From the NCBI RefSeq assembly GCF_026210795.1, contig NC_089436.1, positions 5,022,001 to 5,086,000 of the forward strand: a stretch of 64,000 nucleotides of DNA. Direction: 5' to 3'. Source of the DNA: Rhizophagus irregularis (taxonomy: Eukaryota; Glomeromycota; Glomeromycetes; Glomerales; Glomeraceae). Both the position numbers and the translations under genes were made by a program. This document shows positions 61,807-64,000 of this stretch, in pieces (position 1 is the first letter of the stretch; each line of letters opens with the position of its first letter). The notes beneath the pieces are model-generated. The model saw nothing but the letters and a program-made list of their open reading frames with translations. It ran no database searches and had not been told where the DNA came from.

Positions 61807-62718
61807 TTACTATCAAAATCGGTATGAAAATAGGCTTCGTCAAAGAATCAGAGCAATTTATGATTAGGGTTAAATTTTGGTTAGACTTTATTGTCCCAGA
61901 TTTTTTCGTATTGCAGGGGAAGCTTTACAATATGTCTAGTTGTCTTCCTGCTGTATATTTTTTGGTTAGACCTCGGACGGATTTTTGGTTAGACTTTTGG
62001 TTAGACCTGTTGTCCCAGATTTTTTCGTATTGCAAGGAAAGCTTTACAATATATCTAGTTACCTTCCTGCTATACATTTTTTGGTTAGACCTGGGTCGGA
62101 TTTTTGGTTAGACTTCGCTGTCCCAGATTTTTTCGTATAGGAGGAAAAGCTTTAAAACATATCTAGTTGCCTTCCTGCTATACATTTTTGGTTAGACCTG
62201 GGTTAGATTTTTGGTTAGACTTCGCTGTCCCAGATTTTTTCGTATAGCAGGAAAAGCTTTACAATATGTCTAGTTGCCTTCCTGTTAAAAATTTTTGGTT
62301 AGAGCATGAATGGCTTAAATTATCGAATGAATCCATTTTAGAGTATCATAAAAATAGTATGCCACAATGGATTGCTGAATCGTGCTATCAGTATTACAGA
62401 CACTTCGTGTCCTTCATACCTTTAGCACTTATAAAGGCAATCTGATATAGCATAAAATTATGATACCCTGGAATAGATCTATGCGTGGTAATAATGTTTA
62501 GGAATATATGATTTTAATCTTATCTACAACGTTTGGGGGTTCTTTTTTAGCTATCAAGTAATAACATATCGGGAATCAAGGTTATGTGGTCTGGGGATAG
62601 AAAAACAGGTATAATGTTATCATATCAGAAATCAAGGCTAGGTGGTCTGGGGGTACACTAAATTATGGTTAGACCTATGTGATAGCCGCTGTCCCAGAAC
62701 CCCCAAGTTTGTCCTACT
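61807..62718 (-). repeat. Right 912-bp terminal inverted repeat
   Basis: Partner of the left repeat. Its inner edge lies only 71 bp upstream of the polymerase start codon, so the polymerase promoter probably lies in it. Confidence 0.92.
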
Positions 62719-62894
62719 TCAGCAGCCATCGTTTTTTTGTTGTTTATACAACATTTATTTATAATACTTTCTTTTTTTTTATTTCTTTTAAAAAATAAAA
62801 TTTATTAAAATATACGATAACTGAATATATGGTGAAAAGGTATTATAATATTATTTTTCTAATAAAACTAATAAAAAAAGGTCATATTGCTAAA

Positions 62895-63190
62895 TATCAC
62901 CAGCGGTGATTTATATCATCACCGCTTAATTCCGGTCAAAAATTACAATTTGGCCAGAGTTTAAAATGCCAGTTTATAATTTTTGCCGGAGTTAAAAAGA
63001 TATTGATCGCAAAAAATTTAAAATCAAAATTTTGCGTTTTTCTTGCCTTTTTGACCTTAGATAAATTTACGTATAGAATGACTGTTTAATATGTGTAATT
63101 AATTAATTAATATCAATCTTATAAAATTAATTTTAAAAATCGGACGGTGAAAATCACCAATGGCGACAATCATCACTGGTGACTGACATT
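62895..63190. repeat. Imperfect inverted repeat with TCACCAGCGGTGAT ends
   Basis: The left end TCACCAGCGGTGATTTATATCATCACCG and right end (other strand) GTCACCAGTGATGATTGTCGCC share several CACC/GGTGAT words. They resemble the small element at 15109-15214. The interior is AT-rich. Likely a MITE-like fossil. Confidence 0.5.
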
Positions 63191-63204
63191 TTCAAAAAAA
63201 ATAC

Positions 63205-63292
63205 TTAAAATATTATATTTTCGTTAAAAAGTACTTTATTTCATTAAAAAATACTTTATTTTCATAAAAAAATACTTTATTTCATTAATGAA
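63205..63292 (+). repeat. ~23-bp minisatellite
   Basis: About three to four copies of AAAAAATACTTTATTTCATT with small changes. Confidence 0.75.
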
Positions 63293-64000
63293 ACTAATAT
63301 TAAGCAAAAGTATTACCTATTGTTAAAAAAGTTCAGTACATATAAGATAAAGAATTGTGAATTTGTTTAAAGGTACTTAGATTTTTTTTCATCAAAAAAA
63401 CGGGCATGAGATAAAATGTTACATAATTATAAAAATAGTAACAACTAAGCCACCGATGTGGCTTCCTGATGAATTTGTAGGAGTTACCATTTTAAATATC
63501 TGGAAATGAAATCTATTGTGAATCAGTGCGATAAATATATTCATTTCTAAATCTTGTAAAAAAGATAATTAAAATTTTGACAGAAATTAAGTGAGCGCAA
63601 ACTAATGCTAAAAAATTAATAACTGATAATTCAGCGTGTGACCAAGACTCCATCACATGGTTATCGATTTCTCAATATATCATATACCGTATATACAGTA
63701 TTATCATATCTGTCAACTTCTTTATTGAACCTTTAGGTTTTGCCTGGAAAGATTCACCCTTCAATGTCAACAAGCGGAGAGGGAGGATATTTATTGCACA
63801 CATTTTTTTTTTTTTTGAAATGTTTGATTTAATCAATCTAAAAAAAATATATTAGTATATTTGATTATTTTTGTCAAAAAGTTCATTATAAAACAATAAA
63901 TGCAGAAAACTAGATAGAGTAATATGATTTGAAATCATTAATTTCCTGAATTTTCCATTTTAGAAATGTATGATATAGAGCATTCAAAATTCGTTGATTT

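Larger units (their letters stand above)
50892..62718. mobile_element. Polinton-like self-synthesising element with a Gag/retropepsin module (11,827 bp)
   Basis: Two terminal inverted repeats of exactly 912 bp each (50892-51803 and 61807-62718) start 5'-AGTAGGACAAAC. The 5-bp target word TCAGC is present on both outer sides (50887-50891 and 62719-62723). Inside are a family B DNA polymerase and a Polinton-type integrase, both on the minus strand. These two genes, long inverted repeats and an AG start define Polinton/Maverick elements, which copy themselves with their own polymerase and integrate as DNA. The expected packaging ATPase, adenovirus-like protease and jelly-roll capsid genes are not seen. 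In their place is a plus-strand Gag-like protein with CCHC knuckle and an aspartic protease. No reverse transcriptase and no LTRs were found, so a nested LTR retrotransposon is not a simple explanation. Confidence 0.85.
62719..64000. other. AT-rich flank to the window end
   Basis: No gene supported. Contains an imperfect palindromic repeat (62895-63190), a short minisatellite (63205-63292) and a segment (about 63447-63500) matching, inverted, the left flank of the large element. 63550-64000 shows nothing recognisable. Confidence 0.5.

Overview
The window looks like a piece of an AT-rich, repeat-loaded fungal nuclear genome, most likely an arbuscular mycorrhizal fungus of the Rhizophagus (Glomeromycotina) type. 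This is an inference from content, since no marker gene fixes the species. The pointers are short GT-AG introns in AT-rich DNA, a kinase with a Cys-rich N-terminal segment and a multi-exon acidic tail, Sel1-repeat and SAM-domain proteins, a propeller plus TRP-like channel gene, hAT elements and non-LTR retrotransposon debris. No prokaryotic operon, CRISPR array, rRNA or tRNA gene was recognised.

Layout. 1-751: a minus-strand protein with two BED-type zinc fingers that runs off the window. 752-4892: AT-rich spacer with simple repeats and, from about 4020, the promoter-side part of a tandemly duplicated gene block. 4893-10159: an apparently intact hAT transposon with matching terminal inverted repeats, an 8-bp target duplication, AACCGGTT-type subterminal arrays and a 722-aa transposase in three exons. 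It sits in the upstream region of the first of three tandem patatin-like genes (10617-14786, 19329-23492, 24012-27872). These are very large proteins with an N-terminal helical region, a degenerate J domain, a Gly-rich membrane segment, TPR-like repeats and a C-terminal patatin lipase domain. Copy 2 has lost the catalytic Asp and copy 3 has lost the membrane segment. A SAM-domain gene (16278-17549) lies between copies 1 and 2. Decayed Sel1 and patatin remnants follow to 29800.

30000-44485 is gene-poor. It holds palindromes, two fragments of a non-LTR retrotransposon, one well-supported six-exon kinase gene (33274-35105) with rearranged copies of its 3' end nearby, one three-exon coiled-coil gene (40603-41684), one kinase pseudogene (42147-42850) and a 36-bp minisatellite built on CCCTAA. 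44486-50724 is a broken gene for a propeller plus TRP-like ion channel. It carries three related fold-back elements, a fourth element nested in one of them, and a 420-bp exon duplication caught between two of the elements.

50892-62718 is the most interesting object: an 11,827-bp element with two 912-bp terminal inverted repeats and a 5-bp target duplication. It encodes a family B DNA polymerase (1372 aa, internal endonuclease VII-like zinc motif) and a Polinton-type integrase. Where Polintons normally carry capsid, ATPase and cysteine-protease genes, it instead carries a Gag-like coiled-coil/CCHC protein followed in the same frame by a retropepsin, then a C2HC zinc finger that a canonical A AAA AAC minus-one slippery site would fuse to the protease. 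No reverse transcriptase is visible. It looks like a Polinton-like self-synthesising transposon whose structural module resembles a retrotransposon Gag-Pro. 62719-64000 is AT-rich with one palindromic repeat and a minisatellite.
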